Source of the DNA: Ulva prolifera
Taxonomy: Eukaryota > Chlorophyta > Ulvophyceae > Ulvales > Ulvaceae
DNA: 64,000 bases
Assembly: GCA_023078555.1 (NCBI GenBank)
Contig: CM041199.1
Coordinates: forward strand, 5,089,315 to 5,153,314
Direction: 5' to 3'
Below, in pieces: positions 47,746 to 60,200 of this stretch (the stretch's first letter is position 1; every line of letters starts with the position of its first letter). Made by a program: the position numbers and the translations under genes. The notes beneath the pieces were generated by a model, which saw nothing but the letters and a program-made list of their open reading frames with translations, searched no databases and was not told the origin of the DNA.

Positions 47746-48829
47746 GCTTGTTGCCCTCAAAAACTATCGACTAATTACAACATCTAATTATCATTGTGCT
47801 TCTTGGATTGCACAGCAACGAAATCAAGTACAGCGGGCTTGACCGGTGTTGCTGAACGACAGTGGCATCATCGGCAGAAGGCGGATCGTGGTCGCATTGG
47901 GATACAATGATTGAGACACAAACCAACTATCGCGGTGAGTGATTCAGTCAAGTCACAACGTGACGAGTCTGATGAGATCAAAACATATCGTTCAACGTCC
48001 ATGCATGTGACCTTCACAGCGGTGCCTTTCTCAAAACAATGCAGACAGCCTAAACAAAGTAACGCTGGGGTGAAATAAATGAAACTAGACAGCATGTATA
48101 TCCTTGTGTAGAATCGTAGCTGCATGTACGTGGACCCTCATCCCCACTGGGAACGTCCGGGACGTCCAACCAGTTCACCAGTCCCGAACGAATGGCCAAC
48201 AGCAGCCCGTGTCGAAGGCACTGCGAAGCAACTGAAACAGATGCAGCAGATCCCTCGGTCATGTCCTAACGCAGATGACCCGTTCAGCGCTCTCCAGGTG
48301 AATCCCGCACGAGCCTTCCCGGTGTGAATTTGACATCTACAGTGCCATCAGGTATTTCTTGCGGAGTTCATGCTCAACCACGCAGGTAATTCAGTGCCAA
48401 AAAATCATATCAGCAGGCACGCTTACGGACGCCTCAGCAAAGTTGTACAATCAGTCAGCTCAGACATGCACCAGAAGTGCACCAGTGCATTCCATGCTCG
48501 AACGTGCATCACACAGAATTACAGAACCTGGATGGACGTTCGACATTATCACTCACGTACGCATCTATAATTTCTGCTGCCGGAACTGGGCCTCACACCG
48601 GGGCACACTCGATAAATTAAACCAGAATTGTACGATCCGTGGCTCACAGGCCCAACCACAGCGACTCGTTCTCCGCCCAACGTCACGGCCAGGAAGGGAC
48701 GTGATCCCAGCGAATGACTCATGCCGGCACAAGAGCTACTTCTGCGCCCATGCCTGCTTCCCCAAAATTGCAAACTTCTTGCTTCAACACGCCGCATGCA
48801 GTGTCGTCCACCAGCCGACAACGGCAGAC
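47746..48829. other. Spacer without a firm gene
   Basis: A 70-codon minus-strand frame (48262-48050) and a stretch near 48715-48640 (SRPFLAVTLGGERVAVVGP) look somewhat coding but have no supporting exons. AT content is higher than in neighbouring genes. Confidence 0.5.
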
Positions 48830-51800
48830 CTAACCAGCCCGCCCTTCGGCAGAGCTCGCTGAGTCAGCACTGCCGTCCTCCTCCACATCCTCGAGGAAGT
48901 GGTGGCTGCCCTTCGCCGGCCGCGCGAGCTTCGCGTCCCGCGCGACCTCCTGCTGCTGCCGCATCAGCGCGCACACATCATACACCCGCCACGCGAGCCC
49001 CTCCCGCGCGTCGCACGCATGCACGCTTGCCTCGAGGAACGCGAGCGTCACGTTTGACAGCCGCGGCACCTCCGCCGCCGCGCCATCCGCGCCGCCATCG
49101 GCGGCCGGCGCCGCCGTCGCATCGTCTGCGGCGGCGGCGCGGGCCGCCGTGTCCTGCTGCAGCACGAGGTCCCGCGCCGCCTTCCAGTCGTCAAAGACGC
49201 CGAGGGCGACACTGACCTGGCCGGAGCGGCACGCGAGCTCGAGGAGGCGCTCGAACATGCGCGTGTGGCGCGGGAGGAGGCCAGCGAGGGTCGCGGGGCC
49301 GGCGCGCTGGAGCTCCTCGTACAGCCGCACCGCGAGCTCGGCCTCGCCGGCGGTGCACAGCGCGAGCACGAGCGCCGCGACCGCAGGCACCTGCGGCAGC
49401 ATGTCACCCTTGCGCAGCGGGCGCTGCCCGCGGCGAGGGGCGGCGCGCCGCCGCGCGCCGCTCGCCGGCGCCGCCTCCGCCGCGCCCAGCCGCTCCCACT
49501 GGCTGAACTCCAGCGCCGGCAGCGACTCGACAAGCGGGCGCAGGCGGTCGCCGCCGGTGGCGCCCCAGGCTCCCCAGCGGCCGCGCGCCGCGGTGGCGGC
49601 TCCGCCGCCGCCGCTGCGGCGGTCGCCGCCATCGCCGCTGAGCGCGGCGGCAGCCGCCGCAAGCGCTGACGACGGCGCCGTGCTGCCGTTGCTGCAGGCG
49701 ACCATGTCGTGCAGCACGAGCAGCGCGGCCTCCGCGTGGCCGGAGCGTGCGAGCGCGGCGATCAGCGGTGAGCCGGCCTTGCCCGTGGGCAGGTGGCCGG
49801 CGGTGCGCATCTCCGCGTACAACACGAGCGACGACGCGCCCTTGCCCTCCCACGCACAGCCCGCGACCAGCGCGTGGAACGTGCGGTGATCAGTCTTGAG
49901 GCTGCGCAGCCGCATGAAGCGGTGCATGTACATCGCCCGATCTGCACCGACAGCACCGGTGACACTCGAGCGGTCATTGGAGCAAGTGTGAGGGCGACTG
50001 CGAAACAGTGGACTCACCTGAGCATCATGCTCAACCGTAATCATTGACAGCCCAGCACAAACACTACAGCGTGCAACCCGACTACGCGGGCCTGCGCTGA
50101 TGGATGGCAACGGCCTTGCACGCGACCCACAGGTATGAGTAGGTCAAGCAATCCATGGGCAGGATGCATGCAGAGCCAGAAGCACACCGATGTACTGGTC
50201 GCACAGCGCGCGCGTCACGGAGTTGAGCGTGTGCGCCTGCATGTCGCCGTGCGCACGCATGAGGCGCTTGATCACGCCGAGCGCCTCGTCGAGGCGCCCG
50301 GCCGCCACGCACGCCTTGATGAGCGCGTCATGCACGATGTCGCTCGGGGGCACCCCCGCCGCGCACGCCTCGTGGTACAGCCGCACCGCGCCGCCGGCGT
50401 CGCGCCGCGCCTCGCACGCCGCCAGCGCGCAGCCGTACGTCACCGCCGTCGCCGCGATGCCGCGGCCGCGCATCTCCGCCATCAGCTCCTCGACCTGCAC
50501 CGTGCCTGCGGGTGTCATGAACAGCCAAGGAGGCGTTCGTCGCACCGAACTGCAGCACGCCCGCCTGTGCCTCCAGAGAGGCTACCTCGGAACATTAGCT
50601 TGAAGCGACCCCGAGGTCAGGCTACGGACACATGTATGGGCTTCGCAACCAGTTACAGATGTGGCCATCGAGCCCTCGAAGCAGCGGGACACTGGTCAAG
50701 CATGCACTACACAAAGGGGTCGCAAGCGCCAGCAAAGCTGAGCAGGAGGCCGAAATCTGGATGCGCGTGTCATCCGCACGTGGCCCAGGCCGATGCCTAC
50801 CCAAGCATCCCACTGACAACACTGCATCCCAGTGCGAGGGGCAGCACCATGCTGAGCGCCTCATCGCTGCCGTCGCGCACGCATGCGTCCATCGCGCTCG
50901 TGTACGCCACCACGTTGGGCGGCACGCCGGCAGCCTCCATCGCGGCGAGGCCGGCGCGAGCGCGCCCGACGTCCGCCGCCTTTGCGCACGCGTCCAGCAC
51001 AGCGCCGTACGCGACCACGCCCGGCTCGAGGCCGTGGCTGCGCATCTCCCGCAGCAGCGCCTCTGCCGCACGGGGCTGCCCCGCGGCACCGCAGACGTTC
51101 AGGGCCGCGTTGTAGGAGATCTCATCGGGCTGCGGGCCCTCCTCCTTCATGAACTGCACACCAGCATGGCTCCCCGTCAGAGCTGCAATGCAACGGGGCC
51201 GAGCCGACACCTCACCTACTCGCCAAAACAGCTGCAGCAGTTTATTGGCATATTCTTGGCTCCAGGACAACGAAACAACACAAATGACCATGCCCCGGTG
51301 TTCTGCATTGCCGGTGTTGACTGTGAACGCTCGCATGAGGTCGCGAATCAAGCGTGCAAGCTGCCGCACCGCAAACACCGCCATGCCGTCACGCCACTGC
51401 CGCGCCGCCGCATGGTACGTCAGCAGTGCGTTGAACGCGACGCGCCAGCCCCGCTCGTCCGGGCGCGGGCCCGCCGCCGCCTGGCGCCAGCGCGAGCGCA
51501 GCACGCGCTCGATGCGCGCCGCAAGCCGCGCCACCTCCGCCGACTCCCCGGCCGCCGCCGCGGCACACGTCAGCATCGCGGACAGGACGTGCGCGTTGAG
51601 GCGGAGGCCCTCGGCGGCCGCGAGCGCCCAGATGTCGAGAACCCGGAGCGCTGTGTCGCAGCGGGCACACAGCTGCAGCAGATTGCACAGCACGCCGACC
51701 CCCGGCTTGATGCGCGCGGCGCGTAGCGCGGACAGCACGCCGAAGCACATCTCGACCTGGACGCAGGCACGTGGAGTGTCAATCACCTGCCCAGACGGCC

Positions 51801-53651
51801 GTTCACGCTGATGGTCCGTCAACGTTCAACTGTGGTGCTGTTCGTGGTGGGGTATATACGTACATCGATGTGGCGGAGGCAGCATGTGGATGCTTGCCGA
51901 TCTACATTCATTACTCCTCGGCGGACGTGTATTTTGTGCTGAATGCGACTCTGAGTGTGCACAGCTGCTGATCTGAACGTCCCTGCCTGTAGGCGGGATT
52001 GAACATGGCGAAGTCTGCCTGTCAATGCACCTAGCACAGAACGTGCAACGAACACTGTGGAAGCTCCTCTCTCGCATGCATTAGAAGCCATGGCAGGCAT
52101 TGTATTACTTGCTGCTGTACGGATGGCGATGAATGGAGTGAAAGAGGGAGGGAGAAGAGTGGCATGCCTCTTGAGGGGACAGTGGCATCTGCTTGGCTGC
52201 TGCCAGGAATGCAGAGGTGAGATGGTCGTCTGGCTCGATGCCAAAGCGGCACATGTCCTGCCAGACACTCCACAGCTGCCTGAAGTTGACGTTGGCATGA
52301 CCTATGTCATCTCCGGTGTGGCCTGTGTTTGGGGATGGCAGCCTTGCTGTTGGGGATGTCATGCTTCGCCCTGGCTGCTGCAGCGGTGGGTCCGCAGTGG
52401 AGGCTGCAGCGGCAAACGCCGAATAGACAGTAGAGAAGAGATGTGGTGAGATGTATTGGCTGTTCTGGGAGGAGAGGGCGCGGTAATGGGAGAGGGCAGA
52501 GTAGGGACCATCGGTGTTGAGGAGAAGCTTCAGATGACACGCGTGCGAGCTTGCAGTAGGTGCAATGCCGCGAGACCGCATATCATGCCACACGTCATTG
52601 AATTGCGATTTGTTCCCGGAGTTTGCGTGGGCGGAGAGGACGGCGTTGAAAACGTGAGCGTCGAGGGCCAGCGTGCCACCAGATAAGCTGGCCGCTGGTA
52701 CACAATACTTCATGTACAGCTCGTGGACAGCATCGGGGGATGATGCTGAAGACAGCTTGGACAGAGCGCTTGAAAGTGTGAATCTGCACTGGTGGTGCAG
52801 CTGTAAAAGCGCCGGTCTGGAGGCAATGGGCATGGCCTGCACGCGCAGGCAGGATGTATCGAATGGAAGCACACTTGTCCATTGGAATGCCCAATTCATC
52901 CCGCAGGTGAAGAGCAGCTTGCACGACCTCTAACGTGCCATGTTTCGCAATCTCGTTCATCAATGCGCCGTGAAGCTTTTCCGAACGTGGGAGCAGCGCA
53001 GCATAGTTCAGAGCTGCCTGAGGACTCCGCGCCCTAATGCACAGCCGAAAATAACGAGCGTGAAGTCCTCCCATAGTCTTTGCAAGCTCGTGCGCGTCTG
53101 CTGCATTGGTCTCCCGGAGATTGAAAGCGACGGCAGCCATGTCTCGGCTTTGCCGTTCCCGACAGATCCAAGGATGACTCTCCTGCGCTTCTGCAGTTGC
53201 GACATCGGTGATCTTCATGCCGTGTGCTGCTGTTGAGCTCTTTATGTCTTGATGCAGTCTGCAAGTGGACTGGCGTTGTTGCGCTGATCTCGATCCACGC
53301 TCTCTAGCCGTCCACTGCCACCGTGAAACAGGCAAACTTGTGATAGAGAGCCCACCTGAGCAGTGAATCTACTGCGGACGAAACGTTTTCGCGGTCCAGC
53401 GCCTTGGTCACATCCCTGCGTCTCTTGGTGTGTTGCCTGCCTGCCGATGTTGTTTGTTGAGGGAAACGCTGCTTGGCAACGCATGGTTCAAGACGGGGCA
53501 CAGAAACAGAGCCACGGGAAGGCAAAGCTTCATCATCAAGCCCTCGAACAGCTGGGCTGAGAGGCACGGCCCCGCTGCAACAGATCACCTTACGAGAATC
53601 TGCCGCTGAAAGGCCAACCAAACGTGAGGTGATGCTATACAGCGGTGCCAT
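48830..53651 (-). CDS. Large pentatricopeptide-repeat (PPR) protein
   Basis: About 1,100 aa, probably an organellar RNA-binding factor for transcript stability or processing. Exons: 53651-about 53356, about 53147-52875, 52783-52168, 51756-51370, 51153-50848, 50494-50188, 49941-48830; the first junction is the least sure. PPR-type helix pairs: AAEALLREMRSHGLEPGVVA then YGAVLDACAKAADVGRARAG, VEELMAEMRGRGIAATAVTY, and FNDVWHDMRSRGIAPTASSH. The N-terminus (MAPLYSITSRLVGLS, then basic) fits an organelle-targeting peptide. A long Ala-rich insert with low complexity lies in the last exon, whose end is KLARPAKGSHHFLEDVEEDG. The order HARYFRLCIRARSPQAALNY near the start recalls MRL1, the rbcL-stabilising PPR, but that is tentative. 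The intron 52167-51757 appears to start GCATGC (GC-AG). Divergent from sucrose-phosphate synthase. Confidence 0.85.
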
Positions 53652-54265
53652 GGCTCGTTCTAGAGGCTGACAGGCTGTTGAACTGGCCCGGGATGTACTC
53701 CTGGCTTAGGAGCGCGCATGCGAAATTGGCGAACACATTGCGTGTAGCCGTGCTCGGCTCAGTCAGCACAATCTCCGTTCGCCATCTGATATTCTCATGT
53801 CATCTGTACGGCCTTTCGGCTGCGGGACATGCCGTTGCCTGGTATGTACCAGGACATGGCCACAGCATTCCCGCGCCAAACGGGGCCGTCATGACGCGTT
53901 GGCACGTATTGGATACGCACCGTGGTACTGCACGCAAAGCAAGGTCTATTTTTGGAGCTGTCAATGCATGACAATGCATGAGCTCAATTTGCTATCGGTG
54001 CGCGGCGATGTCTGCATGTGGCAGTCGTGCAGCATCAAATCTGGACCATGACGCCCACGGCAGTAGTACAAGCTGCGGCTCCCTGAGGTTGGGGTGCAAG
54101 CTATTCAACTCAACGAGTATGGATGGACTACGATAGATTGTGGGCTGGTGCATGTAATTACGGCTACTGAAGCTGGGTCAATTCTGCCTTCCACCGAGGC
54201 ACATGGTCGTCAGCATATTATCACAATAGCCACACGTTCTTCCAACATTGGCACTTGCTTCCAAA
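53652..54265. promoter_or_regulatory. Divergent promoter region, PPR gene and sucrose-phosphate synthase
   Basis: 614 bp between two start codons facing away from each other. It must hold both promoters. No clear TATA element or conserved box was seen. Confidence 0.5.
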
Positions 54266-57200
54266 ATGGTTGACAGTACTCAGCGTAATGCCTGGGTGGA
54301 CAAGTATCTAACGGCGCTGTTAGGCGACGGGCTCAGCAAAGAGTACGTTGCCAGAGACGAGGACGGTGCCGACAACGATGCGGTCGCAGCCAACTATTTC
54401 TTCAATCTGATCATAGATGATGCAGATGATGGAATTGTGGCATCCTGGCGTCGTGCAAAGGTACGAATTGTCTTCCACCCAAGGCATCCATCAACAGCGG
54501 TGCAGGCGCACCTCGGCATCCAAGTCTCCAAGGCGTCCTGTGTGCATCCCTGTAAAGACACCTGTGCCAGTCTGGGACATCAACAACCATTTTCTTACTC
54601 GGATTCAGATTCGGCCGTGTGGTTTTTGCCGTTTGTACTGCGCTTGAAATTCGGCTCCTGTGTGCCTGTCGCTGTGGATGCTCCTAGATGGCTAGCAGTC
54701 AAAACCTGGACGTCAGAGCCCACGAGTTGACGCCAAATCATTACATTCACAGTATTTTGATAGACATTCATGCACTCTTGTGCACTGATAATCAAGCGGC
54801 CTTTGTAAGTACTGGTTTCCGGATGCACTATTAATATGGTCCAGAAGACTTGCGATCAGCTTGCTTTATATTATCTCGCGTCGCTGCCTGCATGTGTTGC
54901 GTAGACGTTCATGCGAGCCTTCAGATCGTATGTGATATCTTGTTGACGTTAGGCTCCCTCATCGGTGGACGAAGATGCGATCTGCATGGGCTCCACTGGT
55001 GCCGCGATAAGTTTCGGGGATCTGCAGATTATACAGCAACCACAGCTGTAGTGTATGTGAATAACTGGTAACCGAATTTATCTTCGTTGCGTACGACTCG
55101 TTGACCGACCATCCAATTGTTGTGGATGTTGAACGCCGAGGCACGGGTGTACCGCTTGCGAGTCAACAATAACGCAGGATTAAATTTCATCATCTTTCGC
55201 TTGTTATTACCTTACTTTCCCGCGGGGATAGCGCAAGTGAGGTCAGTCACTGACGCTGTCTCGACAAGCGTGATTGTCAGAGATACTGAGAACGAATCCA
55301 TGTTGTGTCACGTCACGCGGAAAGGAGTTGAATCCTCACCAGAAGATCACGTAGAAACTGTCATGGTGGACGCGTGACACAAAAGGTCATCTGTGACTTG
55401 TGCAGTGATGAAGGCACATGTCCAGAGATGCAGGAACGTTACATGCAACATGCCGTGAAACTTTGCCACAGCATGAGGGAGTATGACTCCACTTGAGTGT
55501 GCTTCCCCATTCCTCCACAGTTTCATTCAATCGTCAATACGTGTGCATCGTCTCCTGCTGCTCCCGGCCGGAAGCAACTTGTACAGAGCACCTGCATGCA
55601 ACGCCCGCGTTTACACAAACATCACAAGAGCTAAACTCAACACTTCTCTCTGATCCTTTTATCGGCGATCTTGCATCACCCTGCTGAACACAGTGCTTAT
55701 ATCGGCATCTATGTCACAGTTGCAACCATCTCTCAGCCAGCCTTCCCCAAAGATCCGGGCCACACACAGCCTCCAGCCCTCTGCCATGCTCATTCAAACC
55801 ACATCTCTGCTCAAGCGACTGCAGTACAGCTGATGCTTCGACGCCTCTGCCGCCACAGGCGCTGTGCTCATGGGCCTGCATGCCATGGCGCAACCCAGTC
55901 AACCAGCCGACAGCAGCATCTCCCGCCTCGCTTGACCCCCACAGCCCGGTACCCCGCCGCAGCCCTCGCAGATTGATCAATTTTCGGCCTCATCTATTCC
56001 GCTTGCCATTGTAGCACGCTTACAGAGCATCACTGCATCGCCCCTCGACAGTTGCACTGGCCCGTGGGACATCGCTACACTGCCGGACCCGCCAGGACAT
56101 GGGTAAAGTTTCACTGCAAGTGGGGCTGCTTGGGGCGACCACTCTAGCACCGCACACATCCATCAACGGCCGGTGTGCTTGCTTGCAGTCCGCTGCAAAC
56201 AGCGCCGACTCCGCAGCCGTGCGCCGCGAGAACCAGGCGTGGCGCATCTGGTCGCTCAAGCTCGCGCGGGAGGACGCTCGCCGGGCGGCGCAGGCCTCCC
56301 CGGTTCTCGACGATGACGTCGTCGCCCTCGCGGTGGACCCCGCGGGGGACCCTGACGCCGACTCTGATATCCTCCCGCCGATCCTCGGCGCCCCGGCCAC
56401 GGGCAAGCCCGGCCTCGCCGGCGGCGCGATGGCCCGCAAGCCGTCCGTCGGCCCGGCGCTCGGCGCGGCGGGGCTGCCGGTGATCCGCACGACGGCGCCC
56501 GCCGCAGGGCCGGGTTCGGACGCCGACGCGGGCGGGCAGAGCCCCGGCACGGCGCTGTCGGGCCACTCTGAGCAGCGCTCGGCGGACAACCCGTTCATGG
56601 GCCGTGTCGACCGGCTGTACATCGTGCTGAGCTCCGTGCATGGGCTCGTGCGCGGTGAGAACATGGAGCTCGGCAAGGATGCCGACACCGGCGGGCAGGT
56701 GTGATGCTTGTGGTGTGATGCGTTTGTGTACACATGCGTGCATGGCGTGCGCAGTGGACTGGGGTGCACATGCTGTGCGTACCGCGGTGTGCTGAGGCGT
56801 TGTGCGTAAGGTGTGTTTCTTTCGCCGACGAGGCGCTCTGCCGCGGTGCTCCGAACCCTGGGGTCAAGGACGCGACCCCGTTTGCCCATGCATGAGCCTG
56901 CCACGGGATGAGTTCTGTGCGGCATGCCCTGCGCATGCGTACCTGCGCCGTCGCCCGCGAACTGTGCAGATGAGTTGCATGTTTGGGCTATGCTCGTACG
57001 ATTCACCAAGAATGCAGCAAGAGAGATAAAAAGAGCCCAGGGCATTGCATGTTCACACATGCGCATGCAGATCGCCGCCAGCCGGCCATGTCCAGTAGTG
57101 ATCACCTGGTCGCCCCCACTCCAATTGCAGCTGCACTGGGGGCTGACTGATGGGGTGGCTCATGCCTACCCACTGCCAACTTGCACGCCCTGTTGTGTAC

Positions 57201-60200
57201 TCACCCGCACGTGTACTCACCATACCGGGCCGCCAGATTGGGCCGCCAGATTGTGCACTTGCGGCTGTTGACTGCTGTTGACTCACGTGCCCGCCCGGCT
57301 GCCACGATGACTGCGCCTGCTAGCTCGCGACGTCAACTGCACAGATCCCTGCAGATCCACTTGCATCCCGCAAACTAGCATGGTGGCCGCCACGACACGT
57401 GCCAGCGTGCAAATGCCCCAAAGTCCGTCTTCACCCGACATAACGAGCATTGTGGCAGCCACAAACGCACGTGCATGCATGCGCCCTCCCTCCCCCGTCT
57501 ACTCTGCCGCGCCCGCACCCGCGACGCGGAGCAGGGATTGCACAAATAGTGTGGAGACGCTGTGTTGTGCGGGGGTACAGGTGAAGTACGTGGTCGAGCT
57601 GGCACGCACGCTGGCGCACCACCCGATGGTGTACCGCGTCGAGCTGCTGACGCGCCTCATCGAGGACCCCGCCGTGGCCGCCGACTACGGCCGCGCGGAG
57701 GAGCGCCTCTCAGAGGATGACGGCAGCGGCACCCTCGAGGGCGCGTACATCGTGCGCGTGCCCGCCGGCGACCCGAAGGTGTATCTCGCGAAGGAGCACC
57801 TGTGGCCGCACATCCGCGAGTGCGCCCCCCCCCCCCCCCTGCCGCATGCATGCAGCGCGGCTATGTCATGTAACCTGCAAGCTGCTGTGCGGTGGTGGCA
57901 AACAGAGCGTGCGTGCGTGCTGTGGACAGCCATGCTGCCTGCAAGATACGCACGAAGTGTGTGTGTAGCTCGGTACAGAAAATGGAACAGCACAGGCGAA
58001 CACAAACACAAGACGCGGGTGCACAGCAGCCCCACACTCCACCTCACGCCACATCCACACAGGCCCACATACCTGGGTACGTGCATGTTGAAAGTGATGT
58101 CAGTGTGAGTTTGGCTTGAATGACATGTCGGAGCCCCGTGGTGCCCCGGGCTGAAATGAGAACAATTCGATATGAGCAGATGACGTCGCAAACCTTCTTA
58201 ATTCAAAACGATATTCAACTTTGACCACGGACAGCCGTCCGGAAGATACTGCGGAAGATCGGACAGGATGTTGCAGACACTTGGAGTCCACAGGTCTAAC
58301 AGCTGCAACGCCATGATGCTAGTGTTATTGGCTTGTCGCGACTATGCTGCTGTGCGATGTTCAGAAATGCCATACAACCCCACATTCTCGTTTGAGTTCG
58401 GGGGGGGGGGGGGGGGGGATGCACTTGTACACATGAAGTGCAGAAACGTTACCAACTCTCTGAATGTCTGCAGCAAAGCAGTTAGCAGTGGTGATGACTT
58501 CTGATGATAGCTTGCATGTGGGCGTGGCTTCATTGAGTCTGATGCGGCCCTTTGGCAAGGCCGAAACATGCCCTGTCTGTCCGCGACTGTCATGCAACCA
58601 GTAACAACAAGTGCACTTTTCTACCTCAGATAGCACTTGGCTTCAGTGCTTGGTAGTATGTGGCCACCCTGCACCCTACATCCTGGCTCCGCGGGATCCC
58701 GCGCGCGGCGGCGGGATCTGAACTGTGCATGTGACCCTGTGAACGTAATGCATATAACCCTGGCATGCATGTCTGCGGCCATGTGTATATCCGAATTTGG
58801 AACAGCGTGCTGTGCTTGTCAAACGTGCGCGATGTCCAGGCTTTCCACGGCTGCATGGAGTTTCGAGCTCGCCGTCGCATTGAATGTGCTGGAAGTGTGA
58901 GGTCGGTAAGGTCAAGGCACTCCGGGTGGATGTCTCTGGTGGGGCCAGGCAGCGCACAGCTGTAGGCCACTGTGTGCTCACTGCGTTTTTCAGGTTTGTG
59001 ACATGGCCAAAGGGCAGCATAGCTATGCATAGATGCAGAGATGTCTGCGCAGTACAACAGAGCCTGTGGTAGGCAGGCCTGACAATGCATGATAGAGCTG
59101 GGTGCCATTGTGCCATCAGTCAGGGTGTCACCCAGCCTGCTAATGCATCATGATGGTCATCTACCTCATCCAGGACAAAACAAACCTACCTCACATACAC
59201 ATCCAAGACTGTTCTTGTGTGGCACGCTGCTGCAGGTGCTACCCACCTGCCACATGATACCCAAAGCTGGCTGCAGACATGTGATTTGGCTGTGATGCGC
59301 TCTGTTTCCTGCAACAGACATCCAAAACACCTGATATCAAAGCCACCATATGTGGTCCCGTTATTTCGGAACTGTCAATGTCCTCTTCAGAATACGGCTC
59401 AGTAAATTCAGGTTTCCGTTACTTTACTGGAGCATAAACCGGTCGCCACGCAAGACAGATGCTGGCCTTGCCTGCGAGCTGCTGCAGGTGCCAGGTGGCC
59501 AGGGGTGGTGGCAAGGTCCACTGGATGTCCATGCATGGCCATGGCGAGCACAGAGGCACATCACACCCGCCTCGCTGCCTGTATCATTGCGAGAAAGCAC
59601 ACCTGAGATCTGCTGGCATGCCATGGCCTCGAGTCAGCAGAGGGCATCAGCTGACCGCCGTGGCACGGCAGTCACCGATCACGACGAAGTGGCAGTCACC
59701 GATCACGACGAATTTGAAAAATAAACACCAAAACGAAACATCTCCACGCCTTTCTGCCTTGCTGCGGCATTGCAGACTGTCCCCCCCCCCCCGTTTGTTT
59801 TTCAATGCCCAGCCGCACAGCTCACTACTTTTCAGTGCGGTACGGCGACTCCCATGATGGAAGGGGCTTAATCGCACCACCATACACGCGGTCCAGCACC
59901 ACATGCATGCAGGCATCCCCAAAAGTGGTGCAGCCCAGCAGGAAATGCACACACACACATCCCCACACGTGCTACACCACAGCAAACAGCACAGCGTTCG
60001 CACAAGGGAACTGTTGTGCGCTGGCCGGCCCCGGCTTCGCCACAGGCGTCCTCCCGCCGCGGTCACAGCCGTCCGCCACGGCGGCCGCGGCACATGCGCC
60101 ACGCGCGGACGACGACGGCCGGCCAGGCAGCCGCCACCGTCACGTCGCCAGTCGATCGCATGCCTCACGTTCTTGGTCAATGCTGTTCATTACTCATCTG

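Noticed and set aside
48549..48821. SRPFLAVTLGGERVAVVGP as a relic of the anchored-protein family
   Set aside because: Resembles the first block only loosely; no anchor exon, no second block nearby.
52168..52899. Continuous PPR exon from 52899
   Set aside because: A GTGTGC donor at 52874 and a GTGCAG acceptor at 52784 give an in-phase junction that restores a PPR helix; the continuous frame does not.
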